Shown here: positions 51,525 to 61,312 of the stretch, in pieces
Layout: each line of letters opens with the position of its first letter
Numbering within the stretch: position 1 is the first letter of the stretch
Assembly (NCBI RefSeq): GCF_016827595.1
Contig: NZ_JAECMS010000001.1
Span: 620,001-684,000, forward strand
DNA length: 64,000 bases
DNA from: Luteirhabdus pelagi
Lineage (GTDB): Bacteria > Bacteroidota > Bacteroidia > Flavobacteriales > Flavobacteriaceae
Reading direction: 5' to 3'
Notes under the pieces: generated by a model
Told to the model about the DNA's origin: nothing
The model's input: the letters and a program-made list of their open reading frames with translations, nothing else
The model's database searches: none
Program-made: the position numbers and the translations under genes

Positions 51525-54500
51525 TTATCCAACATTTCTTTTAAAGTTCTCTGCTTGATCGAAAATTTCCTGATAAACTTCATCCCTTTCTACAGGAGGA
51601 TATCCATGTTTATCCAATAGTAGGATAAGCCCAACTTTCAAAGAAGCCTTAATATCCTCTCGTTTGTTCCAGTCTGGAAACTTGGCTTGGGTATTCACTA
51701 AGCTTTTCACTTCTTTTGCTAACTCTATTAGTTTATCTTCTGGGTAATGGAATTCATATTTTTTGCAGAGCTCCTTTAAGATGTCATAGAATGCTTTTTC
51801 CTCAAAATCGATTCCTAATTTATCGCCCGAGGTAAATTCTTGTTGGATTTGCCAAATCAAATCCGTTAGCTGTTCAGCCATTTCCTCATAAACTTCACTT
51901 CGTAAAATATCATTTTCATCCCGTTGATTATATTTTTTCACTAAGGATTCCATTTTTCTGGAGAAGTCGACACCCTTCACCTTATTCACTTTCTTCATTT
52001 CACCTATGGCACGAGCCAATAGCTGTTGCAATAATTTAATTTTGGTATTTGGAAGCTTAATTTTTTCAATTTTTGCCAAATAGTCTTCATCAAAAATGTC
52101 TTGTTCTTTCTCCGTTTCCTCACCCATTTTGAAGATTTCTGCAATACCATCACTCTGCAGTGCATCCTTAATCATCTCCCTTACCTTGGCATTCATTTGA
52201 GCCGTATCTGGTGCATCACCTTTTGTCAACTTAAAAACTATCGATCTAACTGCTAGATAAAAATGCGTATAATCCCTTTCTTTCTGCGTTAACTCTTCGC
52301 TACCTGCGCATATGTCATAGGCAGCTTTAAGTCGCTTTACCAACCCCATAAACCTAGTTTCCGTTTCTTTGGTTCGCTGTACAAATTCAGCAGCCATATT
52401 AAGAGTATTTAACTGTTCGAGTGGTGAACCATTAAAATATTTGGAATTGTCAAACGTATGCATGAGTTTAGACAATACATCCAAATGGTTTCTAACAACA
52501 ACCAAGGATTGCTGAATATCCTCAAAATTATCTTTATCGCCCTCAGAATATTCCTTCAGTGCTAAATTCATTTGTTTTTTGATGCCGATATAATCTACAA
52601 CCAACCCCTTGTTCTTCCCTTCAAATTTTCGGTTTACCCGTGATATGGTTTGTATTAAGTTATGCTGTCGAATCGGCTTATCGATATAGATACTATCCAA
52701 AAATGGAACATCAAAACCAGTTAACCACATATCGACAACAATGGCAATTTTAAAATTGGACTTTGCATTCTTGAATTGCCTATCCAGTTCTTTTCTGTAC
52801 TCCTTAGTACCTAATAACTCGTACATTTCTTTTGGATCATCCTTGCCACGGGTCATAATCATTTTAATACGCTCCATAGGCTTGATCATCCGCTTTTCCC
52901 TATCTGTTAGGACAGCGCCTTCTTCAGCAACTCTCACTTCCGTCCATTCTGGCCGCAATGCAATTACATTTTTATAGAATTCGTATGCTATTTCACGAGA
53001 ACTACTAACAAACATAGCTTTCCCCTTAACCGTAGCTCCTTCAGCAACGCGATTTTCATAGTGCGTAACAAAATCCTCAGCAAGTTCCTTGAGTCTATCG
53101 GGGTCGCCTAAGATGGCATTCATATTAGCAGATTGTTTTTTGCTTTGCTCTACCTGATATTCATTGGCACCAGCTTCTTCTGCCGCTTGGTAATATTCTT
53201 CTATTTTTTGTAATTCACTATTCTGTAGTGCAATCTTGGCAGCACGACCTTCATAAACAATCCTAACCGTAATTTCATCCTTAACCGATTCTGTCATCGT
53301 ATAAGCATCTACCACCTTCCCAAATACATCTAGCGTCGCATCAATTGGTGTTCCTGTAAATCCAACATAAGTAGCATTAGGCAAAGAGTCATGAAGGTAT
53401 TTAGCAAATCCATAGGATTTTCGTACTCCTTTTTCGGTAACCCGAACCTTTTGGTCCAAGTTGGTTTGACTTCTATGTGCTTCGTCGGAAATACAAATAA
53501 CATTCGTTCGCTCTGTCAGAAGCTCTATATCTTCCGTAAACTTATGGATAGTCGTTAAAAACACCCCTCCACTTGCTCTACCTTGTAACAATTCCCTAAG
53601 TTCGGCTCTGCTTTCGACACTTGTTATAGTATTATCGCCAATATAGTTTTTCGCATTAGTGAACTGCCCTGAAAGCTGATCGTCCAAATCGGTCCGATCA
53701 GTGATTAGCACAATGGTTGGGTTCTCGAAATGTTCGCTTTTCATCAGCAATCGTGTCAGAAAAAGCATGGTATAGCTTTTTCCACTTCCCGTGGCACCAA
53801 AATACGTTCCTCCCTTCCCGTCACCTTCAGGTTTCTGTGCCTTTTTTATACTATCGTATAATGCTCTTGCAGCATAATACTGAGGGTAGCGGCAGACGAT
53901 TTTTTCATCTTTTTTTGACGTATCGGGGATGTAGATAAAATTTTGAATTATATCCCGAAGTCGGTTTTGGTGAAACATGCCTTGAATAAGTGTAAACATA
54001 CTATCAATACCATCTACATCTTTGGTCAAACCTGAAATCCTTCTCCATGCATAAAAAAACTCATAGGGTGCGAAAAAAGAGCCTGCCTTGTTGTTTACCC
54101 CATCACTAATGACACAAAAAGCATTGAATTTAAAAAGCTCGGGGATATCTCTTTTATAACGTGTGGTTAACTGAACATAGGCGTTGTGAATGGTACAATT
54201 TTCTTGAATAGCAGTTTTGAACTCAAATACCACGACCGGTAATCCGTTAATGTAAATTATGCCATCCGGAATGCGTTTTTCTGTGCCTACAACCTCGAGT
54301 TGATTGACGAATTTATAGGTGTTGTTATTGGCTTCCGAAAAATCTATGAGGTAGATCCAAATATCCTTTTGACTACGGTCCTCCCGTTTAAAACTGAAAC
54401 CGTCGGATAGCCATTGCATGGCGGTTTTGTTGGACTCATATAAATCTGAGGCGGGTAAGGTTTTTAATTGTAGTATAATCGCCTTTGCCTCGGTTAGGGT

Positions 54501-54668
54501 GAGCCCTTCTTGGCCATATTGACGTAATAAGAAGCGAATTAGATCATCCTCGATGATGACCTCATCTGGACTTCGATCGATGGTAGTACCCAAAACATGA
54601 GGATAACCTTCTTCTCCCAATAATCTTGCAAATACTTCCTCTAATTTTGCTTCGGTGAATTTAGCCAT
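51525..54668 (-). CDS. hsdR: Type I restriction enzyme R subunit
   Basis: 1,047 residues, the ATP-driven translocase and endonuclease of a type I restriction system. PDGIIYINGLPVVVFEFK (P134-D135 ... E149-F-K151) is the PD-(D/E)XK nuclease. Walker A GATGSGKS (291-298) and DEAH (395-398) belong to the helicase domain, with the second RecA fold after it. A helical C-terminal domain binds the methylase complex. The length is typical. Last gene of the locus, separated from hsdM/hsdS by five other genes. It starts 27 bases after the DUF262 gene. Confidence 0.95.
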   Translation of the reverse strand: MAKFTEAKLEEVFARLLGEEGYPHVLGTTIDRSPDEVIIEDDLIRFLLRQYGQEGLTLTEAKAIILQLKTLPASDLYESNKTAMQWLSDGFSFKREDRSQKDIWIYLIDFSEANNNTYKFVNQLEVVGTEKRIPDGIIYINGLPVVVFEFKTAIQENCTIHNAYVQLTTRYKRDIPELFKFNAFCVISDGVNNKAGSFFAPYEFFYAWRRISGLTKDVDGIDSMFTLIQGMFHQNRLRDIIQNFIYIPDTSKKDEKIVCRYPQYYAARALYDSIKKAQKPEGDGKGGTYFGATGSGKSYTMLFLTRLLMKSEHFENPTIVLITDRTDLDDQLSGQFTNAKNYIGDNTITSVESRAELRELLQGRASGGVFLTTIHKFTEDIELLTERTNVICISDEAHRSQTNLDQKVRVTEKGVRKSYGFAKYLHDSLPNATYVGFTGTPIDATLDVFGKVVDAYTMTESVKDEITVRIVYEGRAAKIALQNSELQKIEEYYQAAEEAGANEYQVEQSKKQSANMNAILGDPDRLKELAEDFVTHYENRVAEGATVKGKAMFVSSSREIAYEFYKNVIALRPEWTEVRVAEEGAVLTDREKRMIKPMERIKMIMTRGKDDPKEMYELLGTKEYRKELDRQFKNAKSNFKIAIVVDMWLTGFDVPFLDSIYIDKPIRQHNLIQTISRVNRKFEGKNKGLVVDYIGIKKQMNLALKEYSEGDKDNFEDIQQSLVVVRNHLDVLSKLMHTFDNSKYFNGSPLEQLNTLNMAAEFVQRTKETETRFMGLVKRLKAAYDICAGSEELTQKERDYTHFYLAVRSIVFKLTKGDAPDTAQMNAKVREMIKDALQSDGIAEIFKMGEETEKEQDIFDEDYLAKIEKIKLPNTKIKLLQQLLARAIGEMKKVNKVKGVDFSRKMESLVKKYNQRDENDILRSEVYEEMAEQLTDLIWQIQQEFTSGDKLGIDFEEKAFYDILKELCKKYEFHYPEDKLIELAKEVKSLVNTQAKFPDWNKREDIKASLKVGLILLLDKHGYPPVERDEVYQEIFDQAENFKRNVG

Positions 54669-54695
54669 AAGTTTGAAGGATAGTAAAAAGAAATA

Positions 54696-56636
54696 TTAAT
54701 TTGAATAAATTTCCTTTATTAGTTCAAATAAAAGCTCTTGCCGCTCGTCGATTGCACTTACTTCGAGCAAACCATTTTCATCAGGTTTGTAACTTTTAAA
54801 ATTTTCTTTAATTAAACTCTTACAGCTATTTAAAGAAGCTTTATTGATTGAATCAGTCAAGATTCGATTCCAAATAAAACCACTATTTGCGTAAGATTTT
54901 TTCTTACGACGATATTTCCAATTGCTGGTTCGAATATTTTCATTTCCCTTCATTAATAACAATGCACCTAATCGATCTCTTTCGTCAATGAACAACTTCT
55001 CGTCATAAGCGCCATCATCATCGACAAATTGGTCCATTATATCATCATTCCATGAGAAAATATGCTCAAGGTGAAAACCATTTTTAGGCTTGTTTCCTGA
55101 GTGTGTGATAAAGTGAAGTGAATATTCCTTTGCGAACGATTGTTCGCTTAAGAGGTTGGCCAAAAACCAATCTATCCTTCCAAAAACATACTTAGTAAAG
55201 CGGCCGTCGCGGCTTGCACGACTAAAGTATTTATATTGAAATATTTCATTAAAATTCTTAATAGGAAACCCTTTTTCTCTCAGGAACGGCACTGTAATTC
55301 CATCAAAACATTCAGAAATTTTATTAAGTGGTTTATTTCGGATTGCAACTGATAAATCATAATATAATTTCTGTCTATCGTTATTATCGCCTGCGTTTAT
55401 TAATCGAGAAATTGTGTAAAACTGATCAAATTTCTTCGCTACCATTTCAATTTTTGTATCTTCTTCGGCGTCATTAAGGGAAAGTGCAGATAATAAAAGT
55501 AAATATTGCTGCCCCTGTTCATTAGCATAATTTGAAGCTAAAAATATATTTTTATTCTCGGTTGCCCAGCCTTTTACCTTCAGATACAACTTGTAGTAGT
55601 AAATAAAATCATTTTGAATAAATGAATAAATTTGCTCCGGATTACTTCGATCTAAATCCTGAATGATTCTGTCATTAGAAAGTAAGTTTCTGTGATACTT
55701 ATTTGCAAAGCGGTTATACTGTGTGGCATTGTCCGCATATTTAGCGCGAAAATAAGTCCGAAAAAAATCATCAACATTTTTATATGTTCCATCGATTTCA
55801 AAGAAAGTTTGCAGAGCAGTATTCCAAATAGCATTACACTCCTCCTTAACCTTTATATCCAGAACACCTAATAACATTCCTTTAAGCACTTCATGAGGAT
55901 CCAACTCTTTACCTCGGTCATTGGCCGTTTCGAAAATCATTGCAACATCTTCTTTGTGTTTAATAACTTGCTCTATGATAAGGACTTTTTGAAGAAGATT
56001 ATAAACATAATAGTTGTATTTTTCAATTTCAAAGCTACCATCGGAATTAAAATAATCATCATAATATTTTGATATGACCTCGTAGTTGTTATCAAGATTT
56101 TGCTGAGTTATATTGGCTATATCACTTTTTTCTATTTCCTCTTTTTCAAAAATTTTTGCAATAATCTTATTACGATCTTGATTGGAAATTTTAAAATGTT
56201 TTATGCTAGCCATGTCTTCTTCATAAATCAAATCTCCAATAAATTTCTTGACATTAAGAATTATACCCTCTTTGTTATTTCCAATATGATAGAGCTTGAT
56301 TAAAATGAGTAAAAGCGTTGTAAGTCTTTGCTGACCGTCAACAATATAAATATTTCCTGATTGCTCATTGAGCATAATTGTATTCAAAAAATAAGGCTTG
56401 AAATTACTCTCGACATCATTTAGAATTTTTGGCAACTCTACTGATTGATTTCTTTTATTCTTCGCCATGTTATTTTCGAATCGTAACTCAATGTCCTTGA
56501 GCAACTGTGTTACAACCTTATAGTCCTTGTCATCCGCCCATCGATAATCTCTTTGATAAACATCAAGACTATACGGTTTTGGCTTCCCAAAAATGTAATT
56601 TAAATCCCTCTCTTCTACTTCAATTAGTTTTGCCAT
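54696..56636 (-). CDS. DUF262/DUF1524 protein (GmrSD-like nuclease)
   Basis: 646 residues. YQRDYRW (27-33) and VDGQQRLTTL (99-108) mark the N-terminal DUF262 ParB-like domain. Near the C-terminus FHLEHIFSWNDD and WKYRRKKKSYANSG are the His-Me-finger nuclease (DUF1524) with catalytic H..H. In the family this pair forms GmrSD-type modification-dependent enzymes that cut modified phage DNA. One base follows the stop of the upstream gene, so it is co-translated with the PD-(D/E)XK protein. Confidence 0.85.
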   Translation of the reverse strand: MAKLIEVEERDLNYIFGKPKPYSLDVYQRDYRWADDKDYKVVTQLLKDIELRFENNMAKNKRNQSVELPKILNDVESNFKPYFLNTIMLNEQSGNIYIVDGQQRLTTLLLILIKLYHIGNNKEGIILNVKKFIGDLIYEEDMASIKHFKISNQDRNKIIAKIFEKEEIEKSDIANITQQNLDNNYEVISKYYDDYFNSDGSFEIEKYNYYVYNLLQKVLIIEQVIKHKEDVAMIFETANDRGKELDPHEVLKGMLLGVLDIKVKEECNAIWNTALQTFFEIDGTYKNVDDFFRTYFRAKYADNATQYNRFANKYHRNLLSNDRIIQDLDRSNPEQIYSFIQNDFIYYYKLYLKVKGWATENKNIFLASNYANEQGQQYLLLLSALSLNDAEEDTKIEMVAKKFDQFYTISRLINAGDNNDRQKLYYDLSVAIRNKPLNKISECFDGITVPFLREKGFPIKNFNEIFQYKYFSRASRDGRFTKYVFGRIDWFLANLLSEQSFAKEYSLHFITHSGNKPKNGFHLEHIFSWNDDIMDQFVDDDGAYDEKLFIDERDRLGALLLMKGNENIRTSNWKYRRKKKSYANSGFIWNRILTDSINKASLNSCKSLIKENFKSYKPDENGLLEVSAIDERQELLFELIKEIYSN

Positions 56637-56637
56637 G

Positions 56638-57669
56638 TTATTGCTTGTTTATCTCTTTCTCAATCAACTTAAATCGATCCTTCACTCCCTCTCCCATATA
56701 AAAATCGAGCATGTCTTTTTTTGTCAGCGTACCGGTTTCTAAAAACTGAGCGAGGTATTTTTGGTTGAATTCCATTAACAACATCGATTTTTCCAATTGC
56801 TTTAGAATCTCTCGGTTGTTGTCTATGTTTCTTTCAACCAAGCTTTTGATGGTTGTTATTTCATTAATGTCCTTTACAATACGCGTAATGAGCATGGCCA
56901 AGACATCCTTATCCAAATCTACCTGTGTTGCATTTAGGGCGATATCCCGCGCCAACATATAGGCAATCATTAAATTGGAGTAATCGCCTTTTTGCGAATC
57001 GATTATGGCGATAAAACCAACTTCTGGAATATAGCCGACATTTTCCGTAAATTTTAAAATGGAATTATCTACCAGGGAGATATCAAAAACGATAAGACCG
57101 ACCTTAGCATTTCTATTGGCCGTTGCCTCTATTAACTGGCTCCATGCGGTATCGGTTTTACGGGTAAAAATGTCTTTGCCTTCAATCTCACCAAGGCGTG
57201 CACTTTTATCAAACTTACATTCAATTACGATTTTTAGGTCGCTATTGTCTGCTATCTCACAAACAATATCGCCTGTTTTGTTTCGGGGCAAAGCACCCGC
57301 CGCATTACCAGTAAGAATGGCTTTATCCTTTATTCTCTTTTCTTTAAAAAACATATTGAGTGCTTCGGCTACTTCGTCTTCTGCCAGGGAACCTTTTACA
57401 CTGGTTTTGTAAAACAGTTCCTTTTTCATCTCAAAAATCATCTTTAGGCTTTCCAACTCCGTTCCTAATTCGTTGGTGGTCTTGGCCAAAAAAGCAGAAA
57501 TACGGTCTTCCATCAATGCCAACACACCAATATACAGCGCTTTAAATAGCTTATCATCACGTTCTTTGGCAGGCAGGTTATCGAAATAGTTAAAAACGAT
57601 GTCGTTGTCCAGCTCAAATTGTTGGACTTCTACCCGTTTTAGTTTTTGATTGAGTTTAATGTTGGACAT
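56638..57669 (-). CDS. PD-(D/E)XK nuclease-like protein in the RM locus
   Basis: 343 residues. NKTGDIVCEI (D134) and LKIVIECKFDKSA (E150-C-K152) are a nuclease-fold core; an upstream helix (SLAEDEVAEAL, Glu102) supplies another acidic residue. The N-terminal 90 residues are helical and the C-terminal 100 are coiled coil (DINEITTIKSLVERNIDNNR). It might be a helper nuclease or an RmuC-like scaffold. Six bases follow the RT stop, and one base precedes the DUF262 gene. Confidence 0.65.
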   Translation of the reverse strand: MSNIKLNQKLKRVEVQQFELDNDIVFNYFDNLPAKERDDKLFKALYIGVLALMEDRISAFLAKTTNELGTELESLKMIFEMKKELFYKTSVKGSLAEDEVAEALNMFFKEKRIKDKAILTGNAAGALPRNKTGDIVCEIADNSDLKIVIECKFDKSARLGEIEGKDIFTRKTDTAWSQLIEATANRNAKVGLIVFDISLVDNSILKFTENVGYIPEVGFIAIIDSQKGDYSNLMIAYMLARDIALNATQVDLDKDVLAMLITRIVKDINEITTIKSLVERNIDNNREILKQLEKSMLLMEFNQKYLAQFLETGTLTKKDMLDFYMGEGVKDRFKLIEKEINKQ

Positions 57670-57675
57670 AATTAT

Positions 57676-59355
57676 TTATTTAAACTGAAAATAATAACTA
57701 AATGGAGAACCATAGTATTTTGGTTCTTTATTTAATTGTGCCGTTTTTCGATTCTTGTCTGGTCTGTTGGCACGATCCATTTTTCTCAGCGATTTATCTA
57801 AGCGAGCCAAATTCATCGCTCTTTTTTTATCTAAATATCGAGGTTGAAATTTAATATGATTATATTCTTTCAGCAATTTAAAGCCAGCAGTCCAACACAT
57901 CTGACCTTCTTTATTTGGGTAAAAAACAGTTTGTCTTCCAACAGACATGGACAATAATCTTTGCATAAGTCTGAACTTAATCGCTTTTTCCGATATTCTA
58001 AAATTATGATTTTTTCGGATTAAAGTATTAACCATTCCTGTTTCTCTGATTTGTTTTTCTATCTCTTTCCTAAGTGAAGACCTTCTAACTCTTATTTTTA
58101 GGTCATACTTCAATTGATAACCTACAAAGGAAAGCCAAGGTACATTTGCAACTGTATCTTGAGTTCTATCATTTTTAGCCCACAGATAGGGAGCCTTGGA
58201 TTTTGACTTCCAAAAATCTTTAGAATATTCAGTTATTTCAGTAAAAGGATGGCTAAGCAATTTTATTTCTTTTAATGCATCACTATATATTCTTAAAATT
58301 TTTTGACACTCCTTCCTCGATGGGTTAATTAAAACCATATCATCACAAAAGCGAGCATAAAATTGTTCGTTTTTAATTGTTGCATTAACAACTTTCTTAT
58401 CTACTTCATGCATTAATAAATTAGCAATTAAGCAAGAAATAGCACCACCCTGAGGCACTCCAATTTTATCAATAGCAGGGTTTGAACCCACCTCTAGAAG
58501 TTCTTCTTCGCTAACCCATCCAAATTTACTTTTGGGAGGCATTTTTAAACCCTGAACATCAAAATTGAAAGAATAGCTATCTAAATAAGAATAGAAAATA
58601 TTTTGGGCCCTGGAATCTATTTTAATATCCTTTGATTCACATTCATATATTCTGCTCTTAAAAATATGTCTCGCTGTTCCATGATTAACACAATCATAAA
58701 ATTTCTTTATATCGCACTCTGAAACGTATAGATCAATATTTCCATATTTTTTTTTATAGTCTATAATATCTTCAACCGCCAAATGGTGCGTAAAGGATTT
58801 TCCATTTTTCTTAATTGACCGAAAAGCGTAAGAGCAATCCTCAAACAAAGGGTCAAAACAATCTGTTAAATATTTATTGCACTGACTAATTATTATTCGA
58901 TCCTTGTATTCAAAATGTGCAATTGGTCTATATATCGAGATTCCATCCTTTTTCTCCTTAGGTTGCCGAATTATTAAAGGTTTAGGAACAGTATAATTTC
59001 CCTTTATTACATTAGTTTTTAAGTCGGTTAAAAAGTCTTGAAGTTTTTGATGCCAAGCTTCTTTAGGAACAGATCTTAGTTTTCTAGTTTTCCGCAATAT
59101 GGTTCTTTCAAGCTGAATCGCATTTATTTCTAACGCGCTTTTTCCTTTTCTTTCTTTCTTAGTTAGTCTTAACCAGCTATTTCTACTTGGAAACATTTCA
59201 TAAAAATCATCTATTGTGGTTTTACCTTTTTTGAGTAATAGCTTTTTATGAAATATTTTGTCATGTTCTTTCTTAGCAAATATGACTCGTTTTCGGCAAA
59301 GCACCTTTAACAGTTCCCGATCAGAAAAATAATATTCAAAAGATTTTGTTGCCAT
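57676..59355 (-). CDS. Reverse transcriptase of unknown group
   Basis: 559 residues from the Met at 59355 (MATKSFEYYF), preferred over the longer reading because the extra 22 codons lie in a structured leader. The RT core has SECDIKKFYDCVN with D215 (motif A), IGVPQGGAISCLIANLL (about 299-315), FCDDM with D338-D339 (motif C, Phe in place of the usual Tyr/Ala), and WLSFVGYQL (about 407). The N-terminal 120 residues and the C-terminal basic region (KMDRANRPDKNRK) are outside the core. No maturase or DNA-endonuclease domain and no intron ends are visible. It lacks the VTG and NAxxH motifs of retron RTs. It could be a defence-associated (DRT/UG) type. It sits between OLD and PD-(D/E)XK genes. Confidence 0.85.
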   Translation of the reverse strand: MATKSFEYYFSDRELLKVLCRKRVIFAKKEHDKIFHKKLLLKKGKTTIDDFYEMFPSRNSWLRLTKKERKGKSALEINAIQLERTILRKTRKLRSVPKEAWHQKLQDFLTDLKTNVIKGNYTVPKPLIIRQPKEKKDGISIYRPIAHFEYKDRIIISQCNKYLTDCFDPLFEDCSYAFRSIKKNGKSFTHHLAVEDIIDYKKKYGNIDLYVSECDIKKFYDCVNHGTARHIFKSRIYECESKDIKIDSRAQNIFYSYLDSYSFNFDVQGLKMPPKSKFGWVSEEELLEVGSNPAIDKIGVPQGGAISCLIANLLMHEVDKKVVNATIKNEQFYARFCDDMVLINPSRKECQKILRIYSDALKEIKLLSHPFTEITEYSKDFWKSKSKAPYLWAKNDRTQDTVANVPWLSFVGYQLKYDLKIRVRRSSLRKEIEKQIRETGMVNTLIRKNHNFRISEKAIKFRLMQRLLSMSVGRQTVFYPNKEGQMCWTAGFKLLKEYNHIKFQPRYLDKKRAMNLARLDKSLRKMDRANRPDKNRKTAQLNKEPKYYGSPFSYYFQFK

Positions 59356-59542
59356 ATTATAAAAAATGCCTTTCACTCTGGGCCGGATTACTACCGGAAT
59401 CGAATCGAATGTACCATCCAAAATTGTTGTATATTATGGAAAATACAAGGGCTAACATAGAGTAGCGTTTAAAGAAACAATATACAATTTCCATTAGCCA
59501 TACTTCTATCTACTCTGAAACAGTGCTGAACACTTAGCAGAG
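59356..59542 (-). ncRNA. Possibly structured leader between the OLD and RT genes
   Basis: 187 nt without coding. Four pairings are visible: AGAGTAG (59459-59465) with CTACTCT (59510-59516), GGCTAA (59450-59455) with TTAGCC (59494-59499), TTGTATATT (59427-59435) with AATATACAA (59479-59487), and CTCTG/CAGAG (59513-59517 / 59538-59542) enclosing AGTG/CACT. The first two cross each other, so they are alternatives or a pseudoknot. Retrons and several DRT systems have an RNA gene just before the RT, which is why I note it. AT-rich sequence makes chance stems likely. Confidence 0.35.
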
Positions 59543-61303
59543 TTACTCGGCATTTATAATATTATTTAAAAAATTCAATATTGGAACCTTATAAATTTCA
59601 TCATTTTCAAGATTTGGATAAAGAGTATCTTTCCAATATAAGTTTGCATTATATGGCTTTCCATCAGAATTATTATAATCACTTGAATACTTTAAAGTCT
59701 CTGGAATTTCGTCTACCTGATGCGCTGGCTCAAAGGTTGGCTCATGATAATGAAATAATCCTGTTGAATAGCCCTTCTTAGAAACATCTTTTTTATATTG
59801 TTTGTAGATTGATTTCTGTATTCCAGTAGAAAATATTGTTAAGCCTAATTCATCCTTAACATCTTCTTTAAATTCAGAACTATCTGTGTCACATATAATA
59901 TGATATTTTATAAAAAATTTTGAAAATATTTTTTGATAAAATGGAATGTTGTTTACTGTACCGCAGTTTATTACAAATAATTCTTTCTCAGGTTTTTTTT
60001 CAGTTAAATATCCTCTTAATATTATTTCTTCCGTTGGGCCTTCTATCAATATTACTTCATCTGCATAAAATGATTCACATATAAAAGGATTAAACCGCAG
60101 TACTTCGTGCATTTCTTGTTTCAATTCCTGTTTAGTTCTTACCTTTTTTGATTTTTTCAAAAACTCATCATTAATTTGGTGAAATTTCGTACCCTCATTA
60201 CCTTTAACCATTCTAACCAGAGACGAATTTTCTTTAGTAATATCTATCATTTGTGGTGAATGAGATGCACATATAATTTGATACGGTGATTTAGATTCAC
60301 TGACTCTGTAGATTAAAGACCTTAATTGTTTCATCAACTTTGGATGCAGAAAAAGCTCAGGCTCTTCAAACAAAACTATATAGTCTTTTCTATTTTCTTC
60401 CCTATGAAACTCTTCTGCAATATCCTTCATTAGTAATAAAGAAAAAATAGCGGAACGAATAGCGCCGTGCCCAATTTTATCGTACGTTGTTGGAATGTTT
60501 TCATCTTTCTCACCTTCAGGATTTTTCTTTTCAAAATGAATTGAAAATTTTTTCCCCATTGCATGTTCTGTCCATTTTACTTTATCCTGTTCCTCAAGTT
60601 CAATACTTGTTTGAGGAAATAACTCTTGAAAATGCTTATTAACTTCCTCTTTGTATTTTTTAATTGATTCTGGATTATATAATTTGTCTTGAAGCTCTTG
60701 AATTTTAGCTTGAGCTGCTTTGAGCTCTTCTCTTTCTTTATCTTTAAAATTTATTTCAGCCTTACTTTTTAATACTTGATTTATTATAGTTTCTACTTCA
60801 GATTCTGATGGCATTGCCTTGATAAGAATTGGTGTTGGAAGAGCATCTCGAAAAACATTATCTAAACCAATTCCACCATAATTCTTCGCTTCCCAACTCT
60901 TCGCATTATAATCCCAAGTATAGTTCTCTGTATTTTCAAATGTTATTTTTTTTCCACCTTTAGGTTTAAGTACTTTGCGGATCTTAAGAAGATTGTCTTC
61001 ATTTAACCATTTTTTTAAACCCTCACTTTTTTGCTTAATTGATTCTTTTTTGAAATCAAAATCATCTAATTGCAAAACAATCTCAAATTCTATTATATTC
61101 TCAGGATCCATTCGAAAGATATCTTCTGGCTTTGGTGATGTATTTTTATAGAAAAAATCATATGCCATTAGAAAGCTAGATTTTCCAACATTATTTTGAC
61201 CAAGAAGAAAAATGGTATTTGAATCTTTAAATTCAATCGTGTTGTTTTGAATTCCACCTGATATACCTCTGAAATTATTAACTCCAAATGTTATAATCCT
61301 CAT
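59543..61303 (-). CDS. OLD-family ATP-dependent nuclease (ATPase-TOPRIM)
   Basis: 586 residues. N-terminal ABC-type ATPase: Walker A GQNNVGKSS (35-43), a coiled-coil-like insert (about 185-225), signature-like GHGAIRSAI (278-286), Walker B IVLFEEPELFLHP (309-321), and ASHSPQ (346-351). C-terminal TOPRIM nuclease domain: VILIEGPTEE with Glu421 and IICDTDSSE with the DxD at 472-474. Matches class 1 or 2 OLD nucleases, which act in phage defence, for example as the effector of retron Eco8 and in Gabija-like systems. No UvrD-like helicase follows. The next gene downstream is a reverse transcriptase. Confidence 0.88.
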   Translation of the reverse strand: MRIITFGVNNFRGISGGIQNNTIEFKDSNTIFLLGQNNVGKSSFLMAYDFFYKNTSPKPEDIFRMDPENIIEFEIVLQLDDFDFKKESIKQKSEGLKKWLNEDNLLKIRKVLKPKGGKKITFENTENYTWDYNAKSWEAKNYGGIGLDNVFRDALPTPILIKAMPSESEVETIINQVLKSKAEINFKDKEREELKAAQAKIQELQDKLYNPESIKKYKEEVNKHFQELFPQTSIELEEQDKVKWTEHAMGKKFSIHFEKKNPEGEKDENIPTTYDKIGHGAIRSAIFSLLLMKDIAEEFHREENRKDYIVLFEEPELFLHPKLMKQLRSLIYRVSESKSPYQIICASHSPQMIDITKENSSLVRMVKGNEGTKFHQINDEFLKKSKKVRTKQELKQEMHEVLRFNPFICESFYADEVILIEGPTEEIILRGYLTEKKPEKELFVINCGTVNNIPFYQKIFSKFFIKYHIICDTDSSEFKEDVKDELGLTIFSTGIQKSIYKQYKKDVSKKGYSTGLFHYHEPTFEPAHQVDEIPETLKYSSDYNNSDGKPYNANLYWKDTLYPNLENDEIYKVPILNFLNNIINAE

Positions 61304-61312
61304 AATCCTTAA

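Noticed and set aside
57676-59355. Group II intron
   Set aside because: No maturase or HNH domain, no intron end signatures seen, and the gene fits tightly into an operon.
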